A stretch of 64,000 nucleotides of DNA from positions 310,001 to 374,000 of the forward strand of contig OZ245751.1 of NCBI GenBank assembly GCA_965227445.1. Reading direction: 5' to 3'. A model generated the notes under the pieces. The model saw only the letters and a list, made by a program, of their open reading frames with translations, did not search any database and was not told where the DNA came from. Position 1 is the first letter of the stretch; each line of letters begins with the position of its first letter. Positions 51,789-60,449 of the stretch are shown in pieces. The DNA is from DT-110 sp030148525 (lineage in GTDB: Bacteria; Bacteroidota; Bacteroidia; Chitinophagales; Saprospiraceae). The position numbers were made by a program, and so were the translations under genes.

Positions 51789-53687
51789 ATGACTGGCTTT
51801 CGCCAAAAAACGACCGGTTTTTTATTATTGTTGATCTGTGTGATGGTGGACCTTGTCGGTCAGAAAAGCATCACTGATTCAGTCTTTGCTCTTCGGCCGG
51901 TATCCGTTATGGCGGTCACTGGCTGGGCTGTCGATGGCACCGACAAGGTGTTGCAACTGGACTCCACTCATCGCCTCGGGTTTGGGCAGCAGCAACTGGC
52001 CGATCTGTTAAGTGGTGCTACCCCGATCGCGATCAAGCAGTACGGTCCGGCTGGCATCGGCACCTCCTCGATTCGCGGAGGTAATGCCGCACAGACGAGT
52101 GTGCAGTGGCAGGGTTTTCCCATTAATAATGCCATGTTGGGGCAGGCCGATCTGTCACTTATCCCCATGGCTTTAGTCGACGGAGTGTCGCTTCAGTATG
52201 GTAATGGTAGTGCCCTGTGGGGAAGTGGTGCCGTTGGGGGCATTATATCGCTTAATAGTCGCCCCGTCTTCCGCCCCATGCTCGCTCTGGAAGCTGGGCT
52301 TGGCGCAGGTCGATTTGGGCAGGGGCAGGCATCGCTGCGTTTGGACCATGGCACCAAGGCTATGCATACTCAGGTCAGGTTGGTGCACCAGGAGGCTCAT
52401 AACGATTTCACCTACCGGGATATTTTTGGCGAAAGCCAGACCCTGGACCACGCTCGCACGAAACTCACCGGAGGTATAGCGAATCAATTCTACCGGGTTG
52501 GTAAACACCATTGGTCCTGGCATGCCTGGTGGCAGACTTCCGATAGGGAAATTCCACCCACGCGGGTGCAGGAAAGCAGCGTAGCGACCCAGGCCGATGA
52601 ACACCTGCGGACCGCCGTCAGCTACGCCTACGTAACTGACAATTGGCAGCTGCGCCTGCGGGGTGCCCGCTTTCAGGATCGGATTGCCTACCGGGATTCT
52701 CTGCTCGGTCTGTCGACAAATAACGAAGCGACTCAGTATTGGGTGGAGGCTCAGGGGCGATACCAATGGCCGAAAGGTGTTTCCCTGGAATTGGCTGTCC
52801 AGGTGAATGATCAAAGCGGGTCTTCTGAATCGTACCAAGGCGGTATCCCAAACAGGCGCGTGGTAGCCGGAGTAGCCCGCCTGACACAACCCTTATTTAC
52901 CGACTGGTTATTGTCATTGCGGTTGCGCCAGGCGTGGTCGGAGCAAAGCCGGTTACCTGTTATTCCCTATGTAGGTTTGGCCGGAACCTTGGGCGACAAG
53001 TGGCGGTTGCGGGCCAATGTGCATCGCAGTTATCGCTTACCGGGACTGAATGACCTTTTTTGGAACCCGGGCGGAAATCCCGGGCTGAATCCCGAATCAG
53101 GGTGGGGGCAAGAAGTGGGGATCGACTGGACTCCCTTCGAACTAGCACCTGATTTTTCCTACCATATCACTGCCTTCAACCGACAAATAAGCAATTGGAT
53201 CCAGTGGGTGCCGGGGCCGTCGTATTGGGCGCCCCAAAATGTACGGACCGTATGGAGTCGCGGCATAGAGCAAGAGATCAATGCCCGCCTGGAATGGAGG
53301 AGTACACGCTGGGAACTGCGGGGGTACTACCATTTGATTCAGTCTACGGATCAGGAGGAGGGGTCCGATAGCGAGGGCCTGCAGCTTATTTACGTGCCCA
53401 GACACCAGGCCGGCGGACAGCTTACCTGCCGTCGTGGTCCCTGGTTCACCCAGTACAATCACCAGTGGAGCAGCCGTCGCTTCACGGTAGCTGACCACCA
53501 GGATTACCTGGAGGCATTCCACCGGGGCGACTGGCACGTTGGATATACCTGGGAGCCGGGCAAACTGTCTGCCCAATTCACTCTGAGTTTGCAAAATATT
53601 TGGAACACCCGCTACGAACTGGTTGTCAATCAGCCCCTTCCCGGACGCTATTGGCAAACCCGGATCGTCGTAGGGTGGCATCGATAA
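51789..53687 (+). CDS. btuB: BtuB-like TonB-dependent vitamin B12 receptor
   Basis: 632 residues from ATG 51789 (MTGFRQKTTGFLLLLICVMV, signal peptide ending near VGQ); ATG 51777 in frame is the alternative. The plug domain (about 50-155) carries ADLLSGATPIAIKQYGPAGI and SIRGGNAAQTSVQWQGFPIN, and a 22-strand barrel follows with an aromatic C-terminal strand (YWQTRIVVGWHR). Family membership alone gives a TonB receptor; the riboswitch in front and the BtuG-like gene behind make cobalamin the substrate. A TATACC element follows its stop codon by 5 bases. Confidence 0.93.
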   Translation: MTGFRQKTTGFLLLLICVMVDLVGQKSITDSVFALRPVSVMAVTGWAVDGTDKVLQLDSTHRLGFGQQQLADLLSGATPIAIKQYGPAGIGTSSIRGGNAAQTSVQWQGFPINNAMLGQADLSLIPMALVDGVSLQYGNGSALWGSGAVGGIISLNSRPVFRPMLALEAGLGAGRFGQGQASLRLDHGTKAMHTQVRLVHQEAHNDFTYRDIFGESQTLDHARTKLTGGIANQFYRVGKHHWSWHAWWQTSDREIPPTRVQESSVATQADEHLRTAVSYAYVTDNWQLRLRGARFQDRIAYRDSLLGLSTNNEATQYWVEAQGRYQWPKGVSLELAVQVNDQSGSSESYQGGIPNRRVVAGVARLTQPLFTDWLLSLRLRQAWSEQSRLPVIPYVGLAGTLGDKWRLRANVHRSYRLPGLNDLFWNPGGNPGLNPESGWGQEVGIDWTPFELAPDFSYHITAFNRQISNWIQWVPGPSYWAPQNVRTVWSRGIEQEINARLEWRSTRWELRGYYHLIQSTDQEEGSDSEGLQLIYVPRHQAGGQLTCRRGPWFTQYNHQWSSRRFTVADHQDYLEAFHRGDWHVGYTWEPGKLSAQFTLSLQNIWNTRYELVVNQPLPGRYWQTRIVVGWHR

Positions 53688-53692
53688 TCAGC

Positions 53693-53746
53693 TATACCGC
53701 TTCCGAAAAGGTTTGGCAAAGCCCAAACCACTTCGTTGTCGGTATA
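53693..53746. repeat. short-form TATACC/GGTATA element inside the B12 operon
   Basis: 54 bases: TATACCGCTTCCGAAAAGG ... AACCACTTCGTTGTCGGTATA with a GGTTTGG/CCAAACC inner stem. Six bases after the btuB stop and 43 bases before the next start; as RNA it would form a hairpin between the two cistrons. Confidence 0.85.
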
Positions 53747-53789
53747 TTTTTCCGGGTGTGCAGCCCGATAATTTTCGAAAAACCATTGT

Positions 53790-55442
53790 ATGAGATACAT
53801 TGTACTAACAACTCTACTAAGCTGCGTTTATGTTTTATCAGGTGCTCAGGTCACTGCTGACTCCGCTACGAATTCGGCCTATCGAATCGGTTTCGAAGAA
53901 CCCTTTGTCGGTCTTGATCAAGTCGATGATGGTTCATCGGGCCACGGAGGATTCGATCTCGGGCAGGCCTTTTTTCCCAATGAATACGTTCAGGAGTTTG
54001 GCGGGTACTGGGCTTCGGGATGGGTTATTTCGGGCCGTACGGATTCCGTTTCTTCCGGGTTTGAGAATTTGCTGAGCGCAAAGCCCGGTCACGGACAGGG
54101 CGAATCCCTGCAGTATGCGGTGGGACAACAGGGCTCCGTTATTCATTTGCAAGACATTGCCCGGGGAAGTATTGTACAGGGGCTTTGGCTTACCAATACC
54201 ACCTACGCGCATAACAGTATGCGGGACGGCGATATGTTTGCCAAGGCCTTCGGCGGTGAGGATGGAACCGATCCCGACTTTTTCCGCCTGTCGGTTTCGG
54301 GCTACCTCAATGGGGCGCCCACTGCGGATAGCATATCGGTTTACCTGGCCGATTATCAGTTCGAAGAAGATTCCCTGGACTATATTCTGGACGATTGGAC
54401 TTTCGTCGACCTACAGGGGTTGGGACCCGTCGATAGCCTTGTGTTTACTATGGCGTCCAGCGATGTGGGGGATTTCGGGATTAATACGCCTACCTTTTTT
54501 GCCATTGATCAACTCATTCTTACCGATCCTTCGACCCAGGAGGGGATTTCTGCCGATGATCCCTCGATGGTGGCCTGGGCTACGGGTATTGATCTTTTGC
54601 GCGGGCCGACCGATATCGCCAATCCCGAAGCGGAGACCGTGACGGCCGGGGAACCCCAAGATGCTTTAGGACCTTACACGCCGGCTGCGGTAAGCCTGGG
54701 CGATGGAGGTATGGCCACGCTAACTTTTGAGCAGCCCATATACGATGGGGAAGGAGCTGATTTTGTCGTTTTTGAAAACGGCTTCCCCAGTGGAGATGGC
54801 TACTTCCTGGAATTGGCCTTCGTCGAGGTGAGTTCAGATGGAGAAACCTTTGTGCGCTTCCCGGCTACCTCCCTGACGGATACCTCGACGCAAATCGGAA
54901 CCTTTGATTTACTTCGACCAGAGAATATTCGAAACCTGGCCGGGCAGTTTCCGGGGCGGATTGGAACCCCCTTCGATCTGGCAGAGTTACGGGGGGCTCC
55001 CGGACTTCAATTAGACAGTATTACCTATGTTCGGTTAATCGATGTGGTGGGCACCGTGGATCCTGCTTACGCCAGCTATGATCAGGAAGGGCGAGCAATT
55101 AACGACCCCTATCCAACCGGCTTTCCATCCGGTGGGTTTGATGTAAGTGCAGTGGGAGCTCTGAACGTCCGGGTGAGTACCGCCACCTTCAACAGAGGAA
55201 AAATACGGCCCTTGATCGTTTATCCAAATCCCGTTGTGAACGTGCTGCATATTCAATTGCCCACGGATCGGGTTGCAGGGGAGCTCACGATTTTTGATGT
55301 ACAGGGGCGCCCGGTTCGTCACCAGGCCCTATCAGGCACAAGCCTTGAATCATTGCGGGTGTCCGATTTGGTCCCTGGTGTTTACGTAGTGCAGTATCGT
55401 ACCGGTTCGGCAATATATATGAATCGATTTATTCGGCGATAG
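53790..55442 (+). CDS. DUF4465 surface protein with T9SS sorting domain, B12 locus
   Basis: 550 residues. Signal peptide, then a DUF4465 domain (about 30-250; SSGHGGFDLGQAFFPNEYV, ASGWVISGRTDSVSSGFENL, NTTYAHNSMRDGDMFAKAFG). A second jelly-roll-like domain follows (about 265-455; DFVVFENGFPSGDGYFLELA, AFVEVSSDGETFVRF), and then a T9SS type A sorting domain (VYPNPVVNVLHIQL, GVYVVQYRTGSAIYMNRFIR). DUF4465 proteins recur in Bacteroidota B12-uptake loci; here the protein is a T9SS cargo rather than a plain lipoprotein. A role in binding cobalamin or corrinoids at the surface is inferred from position under the riboswitch. Confidence 0.85.
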   Translation: MRYIVLTTLLSCVYVLSGAQVTADSATNSAYRIGFEEPFVGLDQVDDGSSGHGGFDLGQAFFPNEYVQEFGGYWASGWVISGRTDSVSSGFENLLSAKPGHGQGESLQYAVGQQGSVIHLQDIARGSIVQGLWLTNTTYAHNSMRDGDMFAKAFGGEDGTDPDFFRLSVSGYLNGAPTADSISVYLADYQFEEDSLDYILDDWTFVDLQGLGPVDSLVFTMASSDVGDFGINTPTFFAIDQLILTDPSTQEGISADDPSMVAWATGIDLLRGPTDIANPEAETVTAGEPQDALGPYTPAAVSLGDGGMATLTFEQPIYDGEGADFVVFENGFPSGDGYFLELAFVEVSSDGETFVRFPATSLTDTSTQIGTFDLLRPENIRNLAGQFPGRIGTPFDLAELRGAPGLQLDSITYVRLIDVVGTVDPAYASYDQEGRAINDPYPTGFPSGGFDVSAVGALNVRVSTATFNRGKIRPLIVYPNPVVNVLHIQLPTDRVAGELTIFDVQGRPVRHQALSGTSLESLRVSDLVPGVYVVQYRTGSAIYMNRFIRR

Positions 55443-55504
55443 TTAAATGGATAAGGACTTAACCAAAGACGACGGGTGGTTCTGGTCATTTTAAAACAAG
55501 AGTT

Positions 55505-56548
55505 ATGAAGGATGGATTTTTGGGAATACTGGTCGTTTTAATAGGGGGCATTTCCATAGGTTGTGACAAGACGGAACCACCGCAACCGGGGCCGGGCACT
55601 TTGGATAGAGGAACCTACCAGATATTGATCGGCAACGAGGGTGGTTTTACCTATGGGAATGCCAGTTTGCAAGTGTATGATCCCGAGAATGAGCAATTGC
55701 AAGACGATGTTTTCCAAACTGCTAACCAGCGCCCTCTGGGCGATGTGTTGCAGGATGTGCGTCTGATCGGTGATCGTTTGTACATAGTACTCAATAACTC
55801 TAATCGCGTAGAGGTCATTGATACCAGTGATTTCAGGCTGATCGGAAGTATTACCGGGCTGACCTCCCCGCGTTATATCCTGCCGGTGTCCGAACGAAAG
55901 AGCTACGTCACTGATTTTTTGGCGAAAGCCATACACATTGTAGATCCTGTTTTATTTGAAAAAACCGGGGAGATTCCACTACCCGGCTGGACAGAGGAGT
56001 TGATTATGATCGACGAAACAGTCTGGGTAACCAACCGGCAATCGGCGTTTTTATACCTGATCGATCCGGAAACCGACGAGGTGGTGGATAGCGTACAGGT
56101 GGCCTACGGATCGGGGGCGATCGGCCAGGATGGAGCAGATTTCGTTTGGACCTACTGTACGGGGGATGCAGTAAACCAGATTCCGGGCGGTCTCTATCGG
56201 ATTGACCCGGCAACCAGAAAGGTAGTCCAGTCCTTTGCCCTGCCTGCGGATGGAGGGTTATTCCCCCGCCTGGCCTTCGATGCAGATAGGGATACCTTGT
56301 TTTACCTGCAGAATGGAGTTCAGGCTCTGGATGTAGAAGCAACTTCACTACCATCCGTAACCTACCTGCCAACAGCAGGTCGAAATTGGTACGGACTGGG
56401 GTACGACCCCTATCGGCATGAACTATGGGCAGGCGATGCCCTGGATTACCAGCGCTCGGGCGATGTGTACCGGTATGATCGTCAGGGTAATCCGGTCGAC
56501 CAATTTAAAGGAGGCGTTATCCCGGCGGTATTCCGGATTTTGAAATAA
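55505..56548 (+). CDS. btuG: BtuG-like beta-propeller surface lipoprotein
   Basis: 347 residues. Lipoprotein signal with Cys near residue 20 (GGISIGCDK), a Pro-rich linker, then a seven-bladed YncE-type propeller of repeated strands (LYIVLNNSNRVEVIDTSDF, SYVTDFLAKAIHIVDP, VWVTNRQSAFLYLIDPETDE). In Bacteroides, BtuG is such a lipoprotein, caps BtuB and binds B12 extremely tightly. Third gene after the riboswitch, 62 bases after the DUF4465 gene. The name rests on architecture plus context; sequence identity to known BtuG was not measured. Confidence 0.83.
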   Translation: MKDGFLGILVVLIGGISIGCDKTEPPQPGPGTLDRGTYQILIGNEGGFTYGNASLQVYDPENEQLQDDVFQTANQRPLGDVLQDVRLIGDRLYIVLNNSNRVEVIDTSDFRLIGSITGLTSPRYILPVSERKSYVTDFLAKAIHIVDPVLFEKTGEIPLPGWTEELIMIDETVWVTNRQSAFLYLIDPETDEVVDSVQVAYGSGAIGQDGADFVWTYCTGDAVNQIPGGLYRIDPATRKVVQSFALPADGGLFPRLAFDADRDTLFYLQNGVQALDVEATSLPSVTYLPTAGRNWYGLGYDPYRHELWAGDALDYQRSGDVYRYDRQGNPVDQFKGGVIPAVFRILK

Positions 56549-56612
56549 ATCCGGGAGTGAAGGGTTTGGTCAATTTTGTGTAGGTTAGCGAAGTCCACTA
56601 AAAGCCTGCACC

Positions 56613-57536
56613 GTGATTGTTTATAAAACGAATAAGAATTGGTTCCGCGATATTGGCCATTTGGCTAAGAGCTGGACTATGGTCCGTATTGTCCGTTCAA
56701 CCATTGCCATTGCTATATATACGCTGGTGGTTGTTTTATTGATAGGGCACTTCGATCTTGAGGATCGCGTTGAAATCAATGCATCAGCCATCGGATTGCT
56801 CGGGGTTATTCTGAGTATTTTTCTGGGATTCCGTACCAATACTGCGTACGATCGGTGGTGGGAAGCCCGCAAACAGTGGGGAGCTCTGGTAAATAACACC
56901 CGGAATTTTGCTATTTACGTCAAGGCAAAGTTTCCGCGGGATGATAAGGAAACACACCGGTATTTTGCCAAGCACATCTCCAATTTTTGCCTCGCTCTTG
57001 CCGAGCACCTTCGGGAGGGGGTTCACGTGGACAAACTGATTTACCTGACCGATGACGACCGCAAGGTCTACGCGGAGAAAAACCATATTCCCAACCATAT
57101 TTCCCTGCAGCTGTACGAACGACTGGTAATGGCGCACCGTAGGGAAGAGATCAATTTGGGGGACTACCTGAACATTAAGGCACAGCACCAATCCCTGCTC
57201 GATATTCTGGGAGCCTGTGAGCGGATCAAGAAGACACCGATTCCGTTTTCGTATGCGGTGTACCTGAAAGTGTTTATTACGTTATATAGTTTGTTGGTGC
57301 CCTTCGCACTGGTAAGTACCCTGCATCTTTGGACGGTACTGGTAGTCAGTTTGCTGTTCTTTGCCTTACTGGGCATTGAGCTGATGGGAGAAGAAATTGA
57401 GGATCCTTTTGGCCTGGATTGCAATGACCTGCCCACCAGCGATATGGCGCATACCATTAAACAGAATGTGTTCGAGATCCTGGAATCGCGCCACGTGCCG
57501 GTTGACGAAAAAGTGTTGTACGAAAAGATTCACTAA
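56613..57536 (+). CDS. bestrophin-family (UPF0187) membrane protein
   Basis: 307 residues; GTG start at 56613. Four transmembrane helices and the conserved bacterial bestrophin sequence LSIFLGFRTNTAYDRWWEAR followed by KQWGALVNNTRNF; the C-terminus has LLGIELMGEEIEDPFGLDCN. Bacterial bestrophins are pentameric ion channels; a sodium- or cation-selective example is known from Klebsiella, while eukaryotic ones pass chloride. Ion selectivity cannot be told from sequence. It ends directly against the convergent lipoprotein gene with no gap. Confidence 0.92.
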   Translation: MIVYKTNKNWFRDIGHLAKSWTMVRIVRSTIAIAIYTLVVVLLIGHFDLEDRVEINASAIGLLGVILSIFLGFRTNTAYDRWWEARKQWGALVNNTRNFAIYVKAKFPRDDKETHRYFAKHISNFCLALAEHLREGVHVDKLIYLTDDDRKVYAEKNHIPNHISLQLYERLVMAHRREEINLGDYLNIKAQHQSLLDILGACERIKKTPIPFSYAVYLKVFITLYSLLVPFALVSTLHLWTVLVVSLLFFALLGIELMGEEIEDPFGLDCNDLPTSDMAHTIKQNVFEILESRHVPVDEKVLYEKIH

Positions 57537-57884
57537 TTACTCCTTGAACACAATAGCCCGTGCCCGGAAGATGAGGTTGTCACAATCACCTTCGGGCTGT
57601 TCCCCGATCTGATCGAACAGGATGGCCTCGGCCCCCACCTGGCGCGCTTTGCGGATCATTTGATCCTGCACATCATCAAATACGACCTGATCGGGTTGAT
57701 CCTGGTAGTACATATTTCCGATGACCTGGAAAGGGCGGTCTATATCAGCTTCCGCAAAAAACAGATCGATATCACCCCGGGTGGGGAAGGGGCGTTCGGT
57801 ACCAAGGTATTGTATGTTGGTTGAACAATGGGATAATGTGATCAATAGGATGGTCCAGGTAAAAAGATTTAAAACGCGATTCAT
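57537..57884 (-). CDS. small lipoprotein, 115 aa
   Basis: Lipobox LSHC (Cys20) after a short hydrophobic signal. The mature part is about 95 residues and ends RKARQVGAEAILFDQIGEQP ... FRARAIVFKE, a pattern reminiscent of small alpha/beta proteins such as YbjQ/YdgH-like folds. No specific family is recognised. Convergent with the bestrophin gene, the two stop codons abutting; no terminator lies between them. Confidence 0.75.
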   Translation of the reverse strand: MNRVLNLFTWTILLITLSHCSTNIQYLGTERPFPTRGDIDLFFAEADIDRPFQVIGNMYYQDQPDQVVFDDVQDQMIRKARQVGAEAILFDQIGEQPEGDCDNLIFRARAIVFKE

Positions 57885-57984
57885 TAGGCTTCGGTTTTGG
57901 ATTTATTAGCAGCCACCAACCGTTTCCGCAGTTTGGAATCCGGTGAGTGTATACGAAATATACTTCGTTTTGGCAGGCCAAAGG

Positions 57985-58105
57985 TATACCGCTCCCGAAA
58001 AGGTTTGGGCTATGCCCAACCTTTTCACGCGAGTATATACTCGACTCGAAGTGGTTTTGCTACGCAATACTTTTTGCTGGTGTCCCAAACGACTTCGTTG
58101 TCTAT
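57985..58105. repeat. long-form TATACC/GGTATA element upstream of the Fur-family gene
   Basis: About 121 bases: TATACCGCTCCCGAAAAGG, hairpin arm CCCAACCTTTTCACGCG, palindrome GAGTATATACTC, ACTCGAAGTGG, an enlarged loop, then ACGACTTCGTTGTCTAT with a degenerate right end. Same modules as 48385-48487 in opposite orientation. Just left of it, 57950-57984 holds a small TTTGGC-ag-GCCAAA stem. The 326-base gap also holds the fur promoter. Confidence 0.8.
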
Positions 58106-58154
58106 CCCCCCATCTGACTTTTGCCTACCGCTAATGCAACGCTTAGGCTCTTGA

Positions 58155-58188
58155 TTGTGTTAAATAGTAGGTTAAAGGTATCTTTAAC
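58155..58188 (+). promoter_or_regulatory. promoter and palindromic operator of the Fur-family gene
   Basis: TTG (58155-58157), 21 bases, TATCTTTA (58179-58186) resembles the TAnnTTTG promoter. Overlapping it is GTTAAAG-gtat-CTTTAAC (58171-58188), a perfect 7-base inverted repeat, and a further TGTTAAAT half-site lies at 58158-58165. The position over the -7 element suggests autoregulation. Confidence 0.6.
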
Positions 58189-58210
58189 AGGTAAGGAAGA
58201 ATTATCTAGT

Positions 58211-58627
58211 ATGAAGGTTCAGGAACTGGAAACTTTGCTTAAAAAGCACGGTCTGCGCCGCACCGATATTCGTTTGCAGGTATTGGGTGCCTTCCGGCAC
58301 CAGGATATGGCTTATTCCCAGCAGGATTTACAGCAGGCAGTCGGTGAAATTGATCGCGTGACCCTCTACCGTACGCTCCGTTCTTTTGAGGATAAAGGGT
58401 TGATTCACCGGGCAATTGATGGTACCGATCAGGCCAAATACGCCCTGTGCCAGGAAGCATGTACTACCCATGAGCACAAGGATGATCACGCTCATTTTCA
58501 TTGTACCAACTGTGGCCGAACTATCTGTATTGAAGATATCCAGGTTCCCAGCCTGGACCTGCCCAGTGGTTTTCAGGCCGAAGAGGCACAGATAGTCCTG
58601 CGTGGATTGTGCGATCAGTGCAGTTGA
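58211..58627 (+). CDS. Fur-family metalloregulator
   Basis: 138 residues from ATG 58211; the frame is open further upstream, but the promoter-operator lies there. Winged-helix DNA-binding domain (1-80) with RVTLYRTLRSFEDKGLIHR. The dimerisation domain is rich in metal ligands: HEHKDDHAHFHC (87-98) and two structural zinc pairs C98/C101 (CTNC) and C134/C137 (CDQC). The family includes Fur, Zur, PerR and Mur; the dense histidine cluster is compatible with Fur or Zur and does not decide between them. A palindrome over its own promoter suggests autorepression. Confidence 0.9.
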   Translation: MKVQELETLLKKHGLRRTDIRLQVLGAFRHQDMAYSQQDLQQAVGEIDRVTLYRTLRSFEDKGLIHRAIDGTDQAKYALCQEACTTHEHKDDHAHFHCTNCGRTICIEDIQVPSLDLPSGFQAEEAQIVLRGLCDQCS

Positions 58628-58640
58628 TCTCTTTTTTAAC

Positions 58641-58729
58641 CATTTTCACGCGAGCATATACTCGACTCGAAGTGGTTCGGAGTCCCAGCACGAAGTACTG
58701 CGGAGCAAAACCACTTCGTTGTCGGTATA
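58641..58729. repeat. truncated TATACC/GGTATA element downstream of the Fur-family gene
   Basis: About 89 bases: TTTTCACGCGAGCATATACTC, GACTCGAAGTGGTTCGG, a loop with AGTACTTCGTGCTGGG-like inner pairing (on the reverse strand), then AAACCACTTCGTTGTCGGTATA-type right end. The TATACCGC ... AAAAGG half is missing. It lies 14 bases after the fur stop codon. Confidence 0.75.
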
Positions 58730-58898
58730 AGAGTCAGGTCCTGCCCAGTGTATTAAAGAATTGTTATAGTAAATATCCGGCTGAAATAATGCGCGTAGAA
58801 TCTTTATTCTTATCAGTAGTGTACTTACAAGATGGGGTGTAGTACCCTGTTGTTTCGAGTCGCTGTCGAGCTGAAGGCTTCATCAGAAGATTCCACGC

Positions 58899-60251
58899 AT
58901 GAATTTTTGGAGATCGGAAAAAATTGGTTGGCGGAGTGCGATGGCTATTGTCATTGCCAACATGGTGGGGACGGGTGTGTTTACCACCCTGGGATTGCAA
59001 CTGGCGGTGGTACAAAATGCCTGGAGTATCCTGTTTCTGTGGCTGGGTGGAGCGGTTATTTCCCTTTTAGGCGCTTTTTCCTATGCCGAAGTTGGTACGC
59101 ACATGCCCAAATCGGGTGGTGAATATCACTTTTTATCGAAGACGATCCATCCTATGGTCGGGTATTTATCGGGCTGGGTGTCGATGACTGTTGGTTTTGC
59201 CGCCCCCATTGCCCTGGCTGCGATGGCCATGGGGGCATATCTGGAAGGTATTGCTTCTCTTTCTGCCAATCTGATTGCCTTACTTGCCATTTTGCTGATT
59301 TCCCTGATGCACTCCTTTAGCCTCAAGCGCAGTAGTCGCTTTCAGGATATTCTTACCATTGTCAAGATTTTGCTCTTATTATTTTTGGTGGTGGCTGGTT
59401 TTTGGCATCGGGAACCAGCCGGTCGCCTCGACTGGAGTAATCAGTGGCGGCAGGATATCTTTCTGCCGGCCTACGCTGTGGCCCTGATCTTTGTCACCTA
59501 TGCCTATTCGGGTTGGAATGCAGCTGCCTACATCGTCGGAGAGATCAAAAAGCCGGGGCGTAACTTGCCGATCGCTCTGATTGGGGGTACCATTTTGGTG
59601 AGCGTTTTGTACGTTTTATTGCAGTTGGCCTTGCTACGGCTGGCTCCGGCCTCTTTAATGGCCGGTCGGGTAGAGGTCGGACAAATCGCAGCCCGTTTCA
59701 TGTTTGGAGAACAGGCCGGCCGATGGGTCAGTATGTTGATCAGTTTCCTGTTAGTTTCCAGCATTAGTGCTATGATCTGGGTAGGGCCTAGAATCACCCG
59801 GGCTATGTCGGTCGATTACGACCTGTGGCGGTTCTTAAAAAAAGATAATGCCCAGGGCATACCGGTGCGGGCGATTTGGTTCCAGTCGGGCATCAGCGTA
59901 TTGCTCATCCTCACGGGGTCGTTCGAAGAAGTACTGTTGTACAGTGGCTTTGTGCTCCAGTTGTTTACGGCAGTAACTGTGGGCAGTATCTTTGTGCTGC
60001 GACGAAGGAAAAAGCCTGCAAATGCATACCGGTCCCCTGGTTTCCCCTTCGTACAGATTTTGTACATCGGCATCAGTTGCTGGATCATTGTTTTTATGAT
60101 CGCGGATAAGCCCTACGCCAGCTTGATCGGTGTGGCCAACTTAGGGATAGGGTTGCTGACATATCGATTGAGTGGTCGCCGCCATCGGCTTTCGCCAAAA
60201 GAAGAAGCACAAAATACTTCCCACGCACTGGAAGGAGTAGGGGATGGATAG
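58899..60251 (+). CDS. APC-superfamily amino acid permease
   Basis: 450 residues, about 12 transmembrane helices. The N-terminus has the APC helix-1 break AIVIANMVGTGVFTTLGLQL, and helix 3 sequence FSYAEVGTHMPKSGGEYHFL follows; FVTYAYSGWNAAAYIVGEIK lies in the TM6 region. This class exchanges or symports amino acids; the substrate is not determined. About 270 bases of gap, including a TATACC element, precede it, and no close operon partner follows. Confidence 0.9.
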   Translation: MNFWRSEKIGWRSAMAIVIANMVGTGVFTTLGLQLAVVQNAWSILFLWLGGAVISLLGAFSYAEVGTHMPKSGGEYHFLSKTIHPMVGYLSGWVSMTVGFAAPIALAAMAMGAYLEGIASLSANLIALLAILLISLMHSFSLKRSSRFQDILTIVKILLLLFLVVAGFWHREPAGRLDWSNQWRQDIFLPAYAVALIFVTYAYSGWNAAAYIVGEIKKPGRNLPIALIGGTILVSVLYVLLQLALLRLAPASLMAGRVEVGQIAARFMFGEQAGRWVSMLISFLLVSSISAMIWVGPRITRAMSVDYDLWRFLKKDNAQGIPVRAIWFQSGISVLLILTGSFEEVLLYSGFVLQLFTAVTVGSIFVLRRRKKPANAYRSPGFPFVQILYIGISCWIIVFMIADKPYASLIGVANLGIGLLTYRLSGRRHRLSPKEEAQNTSHALEGVGDG

Positions 60252-60449
60252 GTGCAAGGTGCACGGTGTGAACGTCCCTGATTAAGGTTGACAGGTTTAG
60301 TAGTTGATTGTTACAGTGTAGTCCAGTTGCTGTGTATGTGGTCTGTCTGCATTATACGGTTTCAACCTAAATCTGAACCTCAACCTTCGTTCTATGTGCA
60401 TATTGGGTCCAGAATCTTATGGAAGAGGTAGTTAAAAATTGGTTTTGTA

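Noticed and set aside
51494..51877. Open frame of 127 codons starting inside the B12 riboswitch
   Set aside because: It overlaps the conserved riboswitch core and the btuB start in another frame; a shadow of non-coding RNA.
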